Shown piece after piece: positions 6,645 through 13,547 of a stretch of DNA of 13,547 nucleotides. The notes beneath the pieces were generated by a model that saw only the letters and a program-made list of their open reading frames with translations, was not told the origin of the DNA and made no database searches. Origin of the DNA: SKVR01 sp964453995 (GTDB lineage: Bacteria > Bacteroidota > Bacteroidia > Bacteroidales > UBA7960); contig CAYVQC010000073.1 of the NCBI GenBank assembly GCA_964453995.1, positions 1 to 13,547 on the forward strand, given 5' to 3'. The position numbers were made by a program, and so were the translations under genes. The first letter of the stretch is position 1; every line of letters starts with the position of its first letter.

Positions 6645-8798
6645 ATGATAAGGAAAAAATCACTATTGCTGCTTTTGCTTTTGGTTGCCCTTTGCAGACC
6701 AGCAAAAGCCGACGAGGGGATGTGGCTCCCCTTTATGATTAATGACATGCTTTATGAGCAAATGCAGGAGATGGGTCTTGAACTCACCCGCGAACAGATT
6801 TTTAGTTTCAATGAATCCAGCCTCAAGGATGCTATTGTAAGTTTTGGTGGCGGTTGCACCGGCGAGATCATCTCTTCTCAGGGGTTACTGCTTACCAATC
6901 ATCACTGTGGGTACGGACGTATTCAGTATCACAGTACTCCCGAAAATGACTACCTCTCCGATGGCTTCTGGGCCATGAGCAAAGAGGAAGAGCTTCCCAA
7001 TCCAGGCCTTTTTGTACGTTTTTTGGTAAACGTTACCGATGTTACCCAACAGGTAGAAAGCGTTCTTAACGAACAAATGAGCCTGAGCGAAAGGAATGAA
7101 GCCATCAGTAAGATCTCTGAAGAATTGGTGAAAGAGGCAACCGAAGGAAATCATTATACTGCCAATGTAAGGTCGATGTTTTCAGGCAATGAGTTTTATC
7201 TCTTTGTTTATGAGCGCTTCAATGATGTAAGGCTGGTAGGTGCTCCCCCTTCTTCCATTGGCAAGTTTGGTGGCGATACCGATAACTGGATGTGGCCCCG
7301 CCATACCGGCGACTTTGCCCTCTTCAGGGTATATACCGCACCCGACGGAACTCCTGCCGACTACTCGCCCGACAATGTGCCCCTTAAACCCAGGCATCAT
7401 CTTCCTGTTTCCCTCAAGGGTGTGGAAGAAGGCGATTTTGCCATGATCCTTGGCTTTCCCGGCTCTACCGACAGATACCTCACTTCCATGGGAATAGAAT
7501 ACAGGTTGAAAAATGAATTTCCCATCCGCATCAATATCAGACGCGAAAAACTCGATATTATTGAAGCAGAGATGGCCGCAAGCGATGCCATTCGCATTAT
7601 GTATGCATCACGCCAGTCGGGGATTGCCAATTACTGGAAAAACTTTATCGGTATGAGCAATGCCCTTCGCAAGCACGATGTTGCCAGCACAAAAAAGGCA
7701 ATTGAAGAAGACTTTGTAAAATGGGTGCAGCAGGATCCTCGCCGCCAGCAACAATACGGACAAGTAATGGATATGTTTTCTGAGGCCCTGAAGGGTTACG
7801 AAAGCTTCCAGTCGTTCAATTACATTTTCCAGGAGGCCATCCTTACCGGTCCCGATGTGGTACGACTGGCAGGCCAGGCGGAAACCCTTGAGAAGCTTAT
7901 GAAAGAGAAAGTCTCCGAAGAGGAAATCCAGGACGAGATCAGCCGCCTCAAAACCGTGGCCGAGAGAACTTTCCGGAATTATGATGCCGGTGTGGATGAA
8001 AAACTTTGGGCAGCCATGATGAAACGATTCTTTCAAAATGTTCCCATGGAACTGCAACCCGAAATATTTATGGATATCAACAGGAAATTCAAAGGGAACT
8101 TTAACAGCTTCGCCGATCATGTATACTCCCGCTCCATCTTTTCCTCCCCTGAAAGATTTGAGGAATTCCTTGCCGATCCGTCTCTGAAGAAATTGCAGAA
8201 AGACTGGGCCTTCCGCACTGTAAGTGGCATTTACGATAGTGCTTCCCGGGTAAGAACAGAAATGAAGCCTTACAGCGAAAAGCTGGCTACCGCACGCAGG
8301 CTCTTTATCAGAGGACTTAAAGAAATGGATCCGGAAGGAATGTTCTATCCCGATGCCAATTCTACCATGCGTTTCACCTACGGTTCGGTGCAGGGGTACT
8401 GGCCCTCCGATGCCGTTTACTATGATTATACCACTACATTGGAAGGTGTAATGGAAAAAGAAAATCCTGATCACCATGAGTTTGTTGTTCCTGAGAAACT
8501 CACCCAATTGCACAAAGATTCTGATTTTGGTGAATATGACCAGGATGGTACCATGATTGTGAACTTTATCTCTACCAATGATATTACCGGTGGTAACTCA
8601 GGAAGTCCTGTGATTGACGGAGCAGGTAACCTCATTGGACTTGCCTTCGACGGAAACTGGGAAGCCATGAGCGGTGATATTCTCTTTGAACACCAGATGC
8701 AACGGTGTATCAATGTAGATGCACGCTATATTCTGTTTGTCATTGATAAGTTTGCCGGTGCAAGCCATCTGATTGACGAAATGACCATTGTGAGGTAA
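6645..8798 (+). CDS. dpp7: S46 family dipeptidyl peptidase, DPP7-type
   Basis: This exported serine exopeptidase releases dipeptides from the N-terminus of peptides, feeding amino-acid metabolism of protein-degrading Bacteroidota. It has 717 residues, the usual S46 length. A signal peptide covers about residues 1-22, with a cut after Ala-Lys-Ala, leaving mature DEGMW as in known family members. The chymotrypsin-like triad is His87 (TNHHCGY), Asp223 (HTGDFALF) and Ser652 (GGNSGSP). Cys71 and Cys88 are placed for a disulphide. Asn214-Trp215 and Asp669 (in FDGNWE) match the residues that hold the substrate amino terminus in S46 structures. Gly670, 18 residues after the catalytic Ser, corresponds to Gly673 of DPP7; DPP11 has Arg there and prefers Asp/Glu. 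Hydrophobic P1 preference is therefore predicted. There is no C-terminal sorting domain, so a periplasmic location is likely. No TAnnTTTG promoter is visible in the 55-bp upstream gap. Confidence 0.94.
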   Translation: MIRKKSLLLLLLLVALCRPAKADEGMWLPFMINDMLYEQMQEMGLELTREQIFSFNESSLKDAIVSFGGGCTGEIISSQGLLLTNHHCGYGRIQYHSTPENDYLSDGFWAMSKEEELPNPGLFVRFLVNVTDVTQQVESVLNEQMSLSERNEAISKISEELVKEATEGNHYTANVRSMFSGNEFYLFVYERFNDVRLVGAPPSSIGKFGGDTDNWMWPRHTGDFALFRVYTAPDGTPADYSPDNVPLKPRHHLPVSLKGVEEGDFAMILGFPGSTDRYLTSMGIEYRLKNEFPIRINIRREKLDIIEAEMAASDAIRIMYASRQSGIANYWKNFIGMSNALRKHDVASTKKAIEEDFVKWVQQDPRRQQQYGQVMDMFSEALKGYESFQSFNYIFQEAILTGPDVVRLAGQAETLEKLMKEKVSEEEIQDEISRLKTVAERTFRNYDAGVDEKLWAAMMKRFFQNVPMELQPEIFMDINRKFKGNFNSFADHVYSRSIFSSPERFEEFLADPSLKKLQKDWAFRTVSGIYDSASRVRTEMKPYSEKLATARRLFIRGLKEMDPEGMFYPDANSTMRFTYGSVQGYWPSDAVYYDYTTTLEGVMEKENPDHHEFVVPEKLTQLHKDSDFGEYDQDGTMIVNFISTNDITGGNSGSPVIDGAGNLIGLAFDGNWEAMSGDILFEHQMQRCINVDARYILFVIDKFAGASHLIDEMTIVR

Positions 8799-8825
8799 TC
8801 GGCCTGGCAATTTTGAAAAACCCGG

Positions 8826-8866
8826 AGCGGTGGGGCCAATGTCAAAGGTCCCACCGCTTTTTTTTT
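8826..8866 (+). terminator. Rho-independent terminator of the S46 peptidase gene
   Basis: AGCGGTGGG at 8826-8834 pairs perfectly with CCCACCGCT at 8850-8858 across a 15-nt loop. A run of nine T (8858-8866) follows directly. It begins 28 bp after the peptidase stop codon. This is the strongest terminator in the window. Confidence 0.88.
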
Positions 8867-9126
8867 GCCTCGGGAAAGAGATTTTTATTTCCCCGCCCGT
8901 TGTGTAGCCCCTTGCGATCACATAGTGGTATCTTCCGCTTAAATCAGTGGCCCGGTTTTATTGCACGCAGGCTTCAGTCAATATGCGATGATTGAGATAA
9001 AGGGATCAGCTGCTGAAGCAGGTCTTTGTTTCCAGGGAAAATGCACTGTGTTTCGGCGCATCTTGTGGTTGTAGCAAACCGACAAAGCCGCAGGCCGCTG
9101 GGGTGGATTTTGCAACACTACCCCCC
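8867..9126. other. Intergenic spacer between two convergent terminators
   Basis: About 260 bp lie between the terminator of the rightward S46 gene and that of the leftward prolyl oligopeptidase gene. Open frames here are short, run through the terminators, and have no start context or recognisable product. I see no tRNA, no promoter box and no long repeat, and make no functional call. Confidence 0.6.
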
Positions 9127-9164
9127 AAAAAAAAGGCTACCCTAAACCCGGGCAGCCTCTTTTT
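9127..9164 (-). terminator. Terminator of the prolyl oligopeptidase gene, probably bidirectional
   Basis: AGGCT at 9134-9138 pairs with AGCCT at 9154-9158, and after one A-C mismatch CCC (9140-9142) pairs with GGG (9150-9152). On the minus strand the hairpin is followed by eight T (9127-9134 read in reverse) and lies 26 bp past the stop codon. On the plus strand it is followed by CTTTTT, so it could also stop read-through from the left. Confidence 0.8.
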
Positions 9165-9189
9165 GCTGGATAAAACTGATGTGAAGAGA

Positions 9190-11313
9190 TCAATACTCAG
9201 GTTCTATTCCCATGTTGTGGAACATAAATGACCAGATGTCGGTCTGTTCTTCTATAATTTTTGAGATGGGTTTACCGGCGCCATGACCCGCATCTACAGC
9301 CACCCTGATCAGCACAGGATTGCTGCCCTGATGTTTGCGCTGCAACTCGGCTGCAAACTTAAAACTATGGGCAGGCACCACCCTGTCGTCATGATCGGCA
9401 GTGGTGATAAGGGTAGCCGGATAGTTTACACCCTGCTCCAGGTTGTGTAATGGCGAATAGCTGTAGAGATTGTGGAAATGAACCTCTTCTTCGCTGGTGC
9501 CATAATCATCGGCCCAGGCCCAGCCAATGGTAAACAGGTGATAACGCAGCATATCCAACACGCCCACAGCCGGGAATGCTACCTTAAACAATTCCGGACG
9601 CTGTGTCATGGCAGCACCCACCAGGAGACCACCGTTTGACCCTCCCTGGATGGCAAGTTTTTCAGGAGAAGTATATTTGTTTTCGATAAGATATTCGGCA
9701 GCAGCAATAAAATCATCAAACACATTCTGGCGGTTGAGCTGGCGTCCTGCATCGTGCCATTCGCGGCCATATTCGCCACCACCCCTAAGGTTAGCCGTTA
9801 CATAAACACCACCGTTTTCCAGCAAAATCAATCGCGATGTGCTGAAGTTGGGCGTAAGGCTGGCGTTGAAACCGCCATAGCCGTAAAGCAGGGTAGGGTT
9901 GTTGCCGTTAAGCTCCAGCCCTTTTTTGTGTACAATAAACATGGGTACCTGTGTGCCATCCTTACTGGTGTAAAATACCTGCTTGATTTCAAAATCATCG
10001 GGGTTGATGTCCAGGTCAGGCGCAATATATTCTTCCCAGGTATTGGAGGAAACATCAAACTTAAATATGGTGGTGGGGAAATTGAACGAAGTGAAGGAAA
10101 AGAAAGCGATGGGGTCATCTTTCTGGCCTGAAAAACCACCCAGGCTTCCCAGTGCAGGAAGTTCGATCTCAGATTCTACTGTACCATCAAGACTGTGGAT
10201 AAAAGCCTTGCTGTGTGCATCCTTAAGGTATGTGCTGATGATCTTTCCTCCGATAAGAGTAACACCTCTTAAAACATAGTCCTGTTCGGGGATGATTTCT
10301 TTCCACTGTGATGGGGCAGGATTAACAGGGTCAATCAGTACCACGCGGTATCGGGGAGCCGAATGATTGGTAACCACAAGCAGTTTGCCTTCGATATGAT
10401 CCACTACGCTGTTGGTATATTCAAAACCGTCGATGATCTTCACGAAATCGTCTCCACGCTTATTGTTGTCTCTAACGTACACAGCGTTTCCGCGTGTACT
10501 TTGCGATTCATTCAATATGGCAAAACGTTCATCCTCGGTAGTGCCCACTCCGTAATTTCTCCTGGGCTCGTCGGGGTTCCAGTATACCAGGCGATCTTCT
10601 TCCTGGCTGGTTCCCAGGGTGTGATAGTATACTTTATGAAAGTTGTTGGCGGCAGAGAGCTCATCTCCCGGTGCAGGGGCATCGTAGCGGCTGTAGTAAA
10701 AACCATTGCCTTCCCATGAAATACCGCTGAATTTTACCCATTGGATATGATCTTCGAGCTGTTTGCCCGTAGCGATCTCCATTACAAAGATTTCGTTCCA
10801 GTCAGAGCCGCCACGCGAAATGCTATAAGCAAGGTAGCGTGCATCGTTAGAGATTCCCAAACGGCTAATGGAAACAGTACCATCTTCCGACATGGTATTG
10901 GGGTCGAGCAATACGCGGGGTTCCCCGTCGAGTCCTTCTTTTACATACAAAACACTTTGATTTTGCATACCGTCATTGCGGTAGTAAAAATAATAATCTC
11001 CCTTGCGCCAGGGAGTGCTGTAGCGCTCGTAGTTCCACAGTGTGCTAAGCCTGTCATTGATTTTTTGCCTGTATGGGATATTTTCCAGGTAACCAAAGGT
11101 TACTTCATTCTGTGCTGTTACCCAGGCTTTGGTCTCTTCAGAGTTGTCGTCTTCCAACCAGCGGAAGGGGTCTGCAACTTCAACGCCGAAATAGTTGTCA
11201 ACTATATCGTCCATCCGTGTTTCGGGATATTTCAAAGGGTTGTCCTGTTTGCAATGTGTCATAAAAACAAGTGCAATGAATAAAAAACCATAAAATGCAA
11301 TCTTTCTCATCAT
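9190..11313 (-). CDS. Prolyl oligopeptidase (S9A family), exported
   Basis: This serine endopeptidase cleaves short peptides on the carboxyl side of proline. It has 707 residues, close to the length of the flavobacterial and mammalian enzymes. An N-terminal hydrophobic segment (about 5-18) ends at Cys21, so export is expected, either by lipoprotein or ordinary signal processing. The lipobox-like MTHC has an unusual His before the Cys. The mature start carries the family pattern DPFRWLED (about residues 48-55). A seven-bladed propeller region follows (about 80-430), then the alpha/beta-hydrolase domain. The catalytic triad is Ser559 (GGSNGG), Asp642 (DHDDRVVP) and His677 (AGHGAG). Arg644 and Trp600 (GWAW), which shape the proline pocket, are conserved. 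Either of two adjacent ATGs could be the start. It converges on the S46 peptidase gene. No standard promoter box is visible upstream. Confidence 0.95.
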   Translation of the reverse strand: MMRKIAFYGFLFIALVFMTHCKQDNPLKYPETRMDDIVDNYFGVEVADPFRWLEDDNSEETKAWVTAQNEVTFGYLENIPYRQKINDRLSTLWNYERYSTPWRKGDYYFYYRNDGMQNQSVLYVKEGLDGEPRVLLDPNTMSEDGTVSISRLGISNDARYLAYSISRGGSDWNEIFVMEIATGKQLEDHIQWVKFSGISWEGNGFYYSRYDAPAPGDELSAANNFHKVYYHTLGTSQEEDRLVYWNPDEPRRNYGVGTTEDERFAILNESQSTRGNAVYVRDNNKRGDDFVKIIDGFEYTNSVVDHIEGKLLVVTNHSAPRYRVVLIDPVNPAPSQWKEIIPEQDYVLRGVTLIGGKIISTYLKDAHSKAFIHSLDGTVESEIELPALGSLGGFSGQKDDPIAFFSFTSFNFPTTIFKFDVSSNTWEEYIAPDLDINPDDFEIKQVFYTSKDGTQVPMFIVHKKGLELNGNNPTLLYGYGGFNASLTPNFSTSRLILLENGGVYVTANLRGGGEYGREWHDAGRQLNRQNVFDDFIAAAEYLIENKYTSPEKLAIQGGSNGGLLVGAAMTQRPELFKVAFPAVGVLDMLRYHLFTIGWAWADDYGTSEEEVHFHNLYSYSPLHNLEQGVNYPATLITTADHDDRVVPAHSFKFAAELQRKHQGSNPVLIRVAVDAGHGAGKPISKIIEEQTDIWSFMFHNMGIEPEY

Positions 11314-11394
11314 GGAATGTTTTCGTTTAGTGATTGTTAGAAAAATAGCTGTTTTTGAAAAGCGGCGTAAATTTAGAATTATTTTCAGAATCCG

Positions 11395-11402
11395 TATCTT
11401 TG
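11395..11402 (+). promoter_or_regulatory. Bacteroidota -7 promoter box for the YD-repeat gene
   Basis: TATCTTTG matches TAnnTTTG. An AT-rich TTTAG lies about 18-20 bp upstream in place of a clear TTTG -33 element. Transcription would start near 11409, giving a leader of about 100 nt before the ATG at 11512. It diverges from the prolyl oligopeptidase gene. Confidence 0.5.
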
Positions 11403-11511
11403 CCTAATCGTTAAAAAAAACCAATACCTGCAGGCTGTTGCGCTGATTTTCAGGTTCTTTTTTCCGCAGGCTGAAAGCAAAATGGGCTGAAGGTGTAAAA
11501 AAATTCGTTTT

Positions 11512-12420
11512 ATGAAAAAGTTCTCCCTGGAGGAAACCCTGGTATATAAAAAGGAATTGATACTGAAATCAACAACAGAAGATGCCCTGGAAGAAAATGA
11601 GTTCCTCCTCTCACGCACTCTTTTCGACAAGGAAGGGCGTGTAATTTCTGAGATACAATATGATTCCGATGGCCATATAAGCCAGGAGCATCTGTATACC
11701 TACGATGAGAATGGTTTTCTGCTGGAAGAAATGCTCAGGGAAGAGGATGGCTTTGTAGCCGAGCATAAAACCTTTGAACCAGACGAAAAGGGAAGAATTG
11801 CCAAAGAAATGCGCCATTATATGGATGGTTCATTTGATACCATCACCTGCTCCTACAACGAGGAAGGCCTGCTAAGCAAAAAAGTCTCCGTTGATCCCGA
11901 TGGTGATACAGAAAGTACCGAAGAGTATACCTATACCGGTGGCAGGCTTACCCACTATATCCTGAAAGATGGAGATGATGAGGTTTTGACCGAAAAAAGC
12001 ATGGTTTATGACGATGATGGGAATGTTGTGGAGCTGACCGAATATGATGCATCGGAAGATACAACACTGAGGCGGGAAATGGAGTATTATCCATCGGGAA
12101 ACCGCAAGCTGGCACTCACCTATAACAGCAAAGGGCAACTGGTGGAAAAAATCTCACTGAGAGAAAATGAAAAAGGGCAACCTGTGCAAATGACAGAAGA
12201 AACCCATCATAAAAAAAATACGGTGAATATGAGCTACGATGCAGCAGGCAATGTAATCCTGCAGGAGGAATTTGATAAAAACGGCGAGCTCATCAGCAAG
12301 GTAGAACGAACCTTCGATGAACAACAGCGATTGGTATCTTCCGAAGTATTTATTCATGGTGCCGGGCGTGGACCATCACGGAATTACACACTGCGGCAGG
12401 AGTATAAACTGCGGCAGTAA
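11512..12420 (+). CDS. YD-repeat-like protein of unknown function
   Basis: This 302-residue protein has no signal peptide and no membrane segment, so it appears cytoplasmic. It is built almost entirely of short degenerate repeats of the form (Y/F)-D-x-x-G-x-(L/V/I)-x-x-E. I count about 13 units, beginning near residues 38, 49, 63, 88, 114, 139, 165, 192, 203, 217, 241, 253 and 267. The best copies are YDENGFLLEE, YDDDGNVVE, YNSKGQLVEK and YDAAGNVILQ. The pattern resembles RHS/YD repeats, which form beta-strand shells in large secreted toxins. This protein is short, very acidic in its first two-thirds, and has neither an RHS core ending nor a toxin domain. The C-terminal 20 residues are basic instead. 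A scaffold or binding role is possible but nothing in the sequence identifies a partner. The downstream gene lies 164 bp away on the same strand. The gene is clearly coding; the function is unknown. Confidence 0.85.
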   Translation: MKKFSLEETLVYKKELILKSTTEDALEENEFLLSRTLFDKEGRVISEIQYDSDGHISQEHLYTYDENGFLLEEMLREEDGFVAEHKTFEPDEKGRIAKEMRHYMDGSFDTITCSYNEEGLLSKKVSVDPDGDTESTEEYTYTGGRLTHYILKDGDDEVLTEKSMVYDDDGNVVELTEYDASEDTTLRREMEYYPSGNRKLALTYNSKGQLVEKISLRENEKGQPVQMTEETHHKKNTVNMSYDAAGNVILQEEFDKNGELISKVERTFDEQQRLVSSEVFIHGAGRGPSRNYTLRQEYKLRQ

Positions 12421-12584
12421 GCTGTTTGTGTGTGATTCATTACCACCATGTCTTTTGTAGTGCAAAATACTCATATCCCCTGAGCTGTCCCGGTAAATTA
12501 TCTGTTATATCCATACCTGGCAAGAAACAAATGAAAACCTGCATCCAATAACTCTTTTTCCCGGACCCCAAATACGCTATCCCT

Positions 12585-13187
12585 ATGAACATTGAGCATT
12601 TTTTTGTAACGGACTCCTTCTGGTGGAGCTGGGTAATCCTGCCCCTGTTGATCTTTCTTTCAAGGATACTGGATCAGAGCATCGGTACCCTGCGGGTTAT
12701 TTTTGTATCAAAGGGGCTCAAAAACCTTGCACCCTTTTTTGGTTTTTTCGAAGTAATTATTTGGTTGCTTGCCGTGGCTCAGGTAATGAAGCATCTCAAT
12801 AACCCCATGTCGTACATCGCCTATGGAGCTGGTTTTGCCATGGGCAATTATATTGGCATTCTCATAGAGGAAAAGCTTTCATTGGGGACTTTGCTTGTGC
12901 GTGTGATTCCCAAAAGAGATACCACTGAGCTTATTCTGCATTTGAAGGAGCAGGGCTTCGGGGTAACACAGATTCAGGCCGAAGGGGTAATGGGTACTAA
13001 AGTAAAGATTCTTTTTACCATTATCAAACGCAAACATATCCATAAAGTGATCCATGCCATCAACCAGTACAATCCCCATGCATTTTATACCATTGAAGAG
13101 GTAAAAGCTGTGAAGGAAGGCTATTTTGGTATCCCTGTACAACCCAAAGGCATTGGCATCCGGGAAGGGATTTTCAAGCGGAAATAA
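12585..13187 (+). CDS. UPF0316 membrane protein (DUF5698 + DUF2179)
   Basis: This 200-residue protein fits the UPF0316 family, which includes Bacillus YebE; the molecular function is not known. The N-terminal half has three membrane segments (about residues 14-27, 48-67 and 77-95). The family-like SRILDQSIGTLRVIFVSKG lies between the first two, and GAGFAMGNYIGILIEEKL runs through the end of the third. The C-terminal half (about 105-185) is a soluble DUF2179 domain, with a Gly-rich TQIQAEGVMGTKVKILFTIIKR strand region, likely facing the cytoplasm. DUF2179 also occurs at the C-terminus of YitT-type membrane proteins, which suggests a ligand-sensing role (inference). The ATG is at 12585. No TAnnTTTG box is visible in the 164-bp gap upstream, so it may be read through from the YD-repeat gene. 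Confidence 0.9.
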   Translation: MNIEHFFVTDSFWWSWVILPLLIFLSRILDQSIGTLRVIFVSKGLKNLAPFFGFFEVIIWLLAVAQVMKHLNNPMSYIAYGAGFAMGNYIGILIEEKLSLGTLLVRVIPKRDTTELILHLKEQGFGVTQIQAEGVMGTKVKILFTIIKRKHIHKVIHAINQYNPHAFYTIEEVKAVKEGYFGIPVQPKGIGIREGIFKRK

Positions 13188-13298
13188 TAAGGGTTATCTC
13201 CAGGGTACACCTTTTGAAGTTTGTGTCCTTTCTGGCATCTGTTTGTATAATCACCTCTGCTACAGGTGTTCCATTTGTTATTTTTCCGGAGAAAACTT

Positions 13299-13312
13299 TT
13301 TGCTTAAGCAAA
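13299..13312. repeat. Perfect 14-bp palindrome
   Basis: TTTGCTTAAGCAAA is fully self-complementary. With no loop it is more like a site for a dimeric DNA-binding protein than an RNA hairpin. It lies 112 bp after the UPF0316 stop; no promoter box adjoins it. Confidence 0.5.
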
Positions 13313-13370
13313 TTGTTTCTAAACATACAAATCTGTATATTTACTGACTGTATCCGACAACCCTCATACA

Positions 13371-13388
13371 TGCATCTTCATTGATGCA
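13371..13388. repeat. Small hairpin (6-bp stem)
   Basis: TGCATC at 13371-13376 pairs with GATGCA at 13383-13388 over a 6-nt loop. No T tract follows, so it is not a typical terminator. Confidence 0.45.
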
Positions 13389-13414
13389 CACCACTACCTC
13401 CCCCTATCAGGGTT

Positions 13415-13455
13415 GGGTATGCCAAAAAGGATGGTTCATCCGCCAAGCATAACCC
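13415..13455. repeat. Nested hairpin pair
   Basis: GGGTATGC at 13415-13422 pairs with GCATA-CCC at 13447-13455, leaving one bulged A. The enclosed stretch holds a second perfect hairpin, GGATG (13429-13433) with CATCC (13437-13441) over a 3-nt loop. The two stems stack with a short internal loop on each side, as in a structured RNA or a small imperfect repeat element. Confidence 0.45.
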
Positions 13456-13507
13456 CCTTAAACAGATGTAGCAGTCTGAACTGCATTATACCTCTGTAAA
13501 AAATCAT

Positions 13508-13534
13508 GGCAGTGCATTTTACCGCTGCCCTTTT
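13508..13534. terminator. Candidate bidirectional terminator near the right edge
   Basis: GGCAGTG at 13508-13514 pairs with CGCTGCC at 13523-13529 (one G-T wobble, 8-nt loop). CTTTT follows on the plus strand. On the minus strand the hairpin is followed a few bases later by a run of six T. It may end the UPF0316 transcript or a leftward gene beyond the window. Confidence 0.4.
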
Positions 13535-13547
13535 GATGAACCCGCCT

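Larger units (their letters stand above)
13188..13547. other. Non-coding right end, rich in small inverted repeats
   Basis: After the UPF0316 stop no convincing coding frame remains to the window edge. The short frames here lack start context and cross the hairpins. The stretch contains a 14-bp palindrome and several hairpins, listed separately. No tRNA or clear promoter box is seen. A gene beyond 13547 may use part of this as its control region. Confidence 0.6.

Noticed and set aside
7608..8513. 301-codon open frame antisense to the S46 peptidase gene
   Set aside because: It lies wholly opposite a gene with intact catalytic residues and full family length, and its translation shows no recognisable domain; it is a shadow of codon use.
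8813..8995. Short open frame after the S46 gene
   Set aside because: It runs straight through the strong terminator hairpin and T run at 8826-8866 and shows no protein-like features.
11872..12357. Open frames antisense to the YD-repeat gene
   Set aside because: The sense frame has clear repeat periodicity that the antisense frames cannot share as independent selection; no start context.
11512..12420. RHS toxin or contact-dependent inhibition cassette
   Set aside because: No secretion signal, no RHS core motif, no toxin tip and no immunity gene follow; only the YD-like repeats are shared.
13126..13347. Open frame overlapping the end of the UPF0316 gene
   Set aside because: It starts inside the UPF0316 coding region and continues into hairpin-rich DNA with a composition unlike the neighbouring proteins.
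1..13547. CRISPR array, tRNA, rRNA, insertion sequence or attachment site
   Set aside because: No regularly spaced repeats, no cloverleaf with the conserved TTC-type arm, no transposase or integrase frame, and no long terminal inverted repeats were seen on either strand.

Overview
The window looks like an ordinary chromosomal segment of a Bacteroidota bacterium, probably of the Bacteroidales or a close relative. Three signs support this: an S46-family dipeptidyl peptidase, a SprT-like/GDP-mannose gene pair, and promoter boxes of the Bacteroidota form TAnnTTTG instead of E. coli-type -10/-35 boxes. I see no insertion sequences, phage genes, CRISPR arrays, tRNAs or rRNAs, and no clearly broken gene.

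Layout. Positions 1-4443 hold a leftward cluster, transcribed in the order mlaE-like permease, mlaF-like ATPase (the two overlap by 4 bases), MacB/FtsX-type permease, then gpmI (phosphoglycerate mutase). Positions 4444-4688 are a divergent promoter region. From 4689 a rightward cluster of three overlapping genes begins: a 57-residue lipoprotein that is easily missed because of its size, a SprT-like zinc metallopeptidase, and mannose-1-phosphate guanylyltransferase. A separate rightward gene (6645-8798) encodes a secreted S46 dipeptidyl peptidase whose specificity residue reads as DPP7-type. It converges on a leftward prolyl oligopeptidase (9190-11313). The roughly 390 bp between the two carries one terminator for each gene. 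The right part has a cytoplasmic YD-repeat-like protein of unknown function (11512-12420) and an integral membrane UPF0316/DUF2179 protein (12585-13187). It ends in about 360 bp of non-coding DNA rich in small inverted repeats.

How the genes relate. MlaE and MlaF form the inner-membrane core of a lipid transporter of the outer-membrane asymmetry type, but no MlaD (MCE-domain) gene follows them; an FtsX-type permease sits in that place. ManC supplies GDP-mannose for surface glycans. The S46 peptidase and the prolyl oligopeptidase fit an organism that breaks down proteins or peptides in its envelope: the first removes dipeptides from N-termini, and the second cuts after proline in short peptides.

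I found no convincing undescribed multi-gene system. The points most worth a second look are the small lipoprotein with a Cys-x-Cys-Pro motif fused by overlaps to SprT and manC, the MlaEF pair beside an FtsX-type permease, the soluble YD-repeat protein, and the structured non-coding right end.
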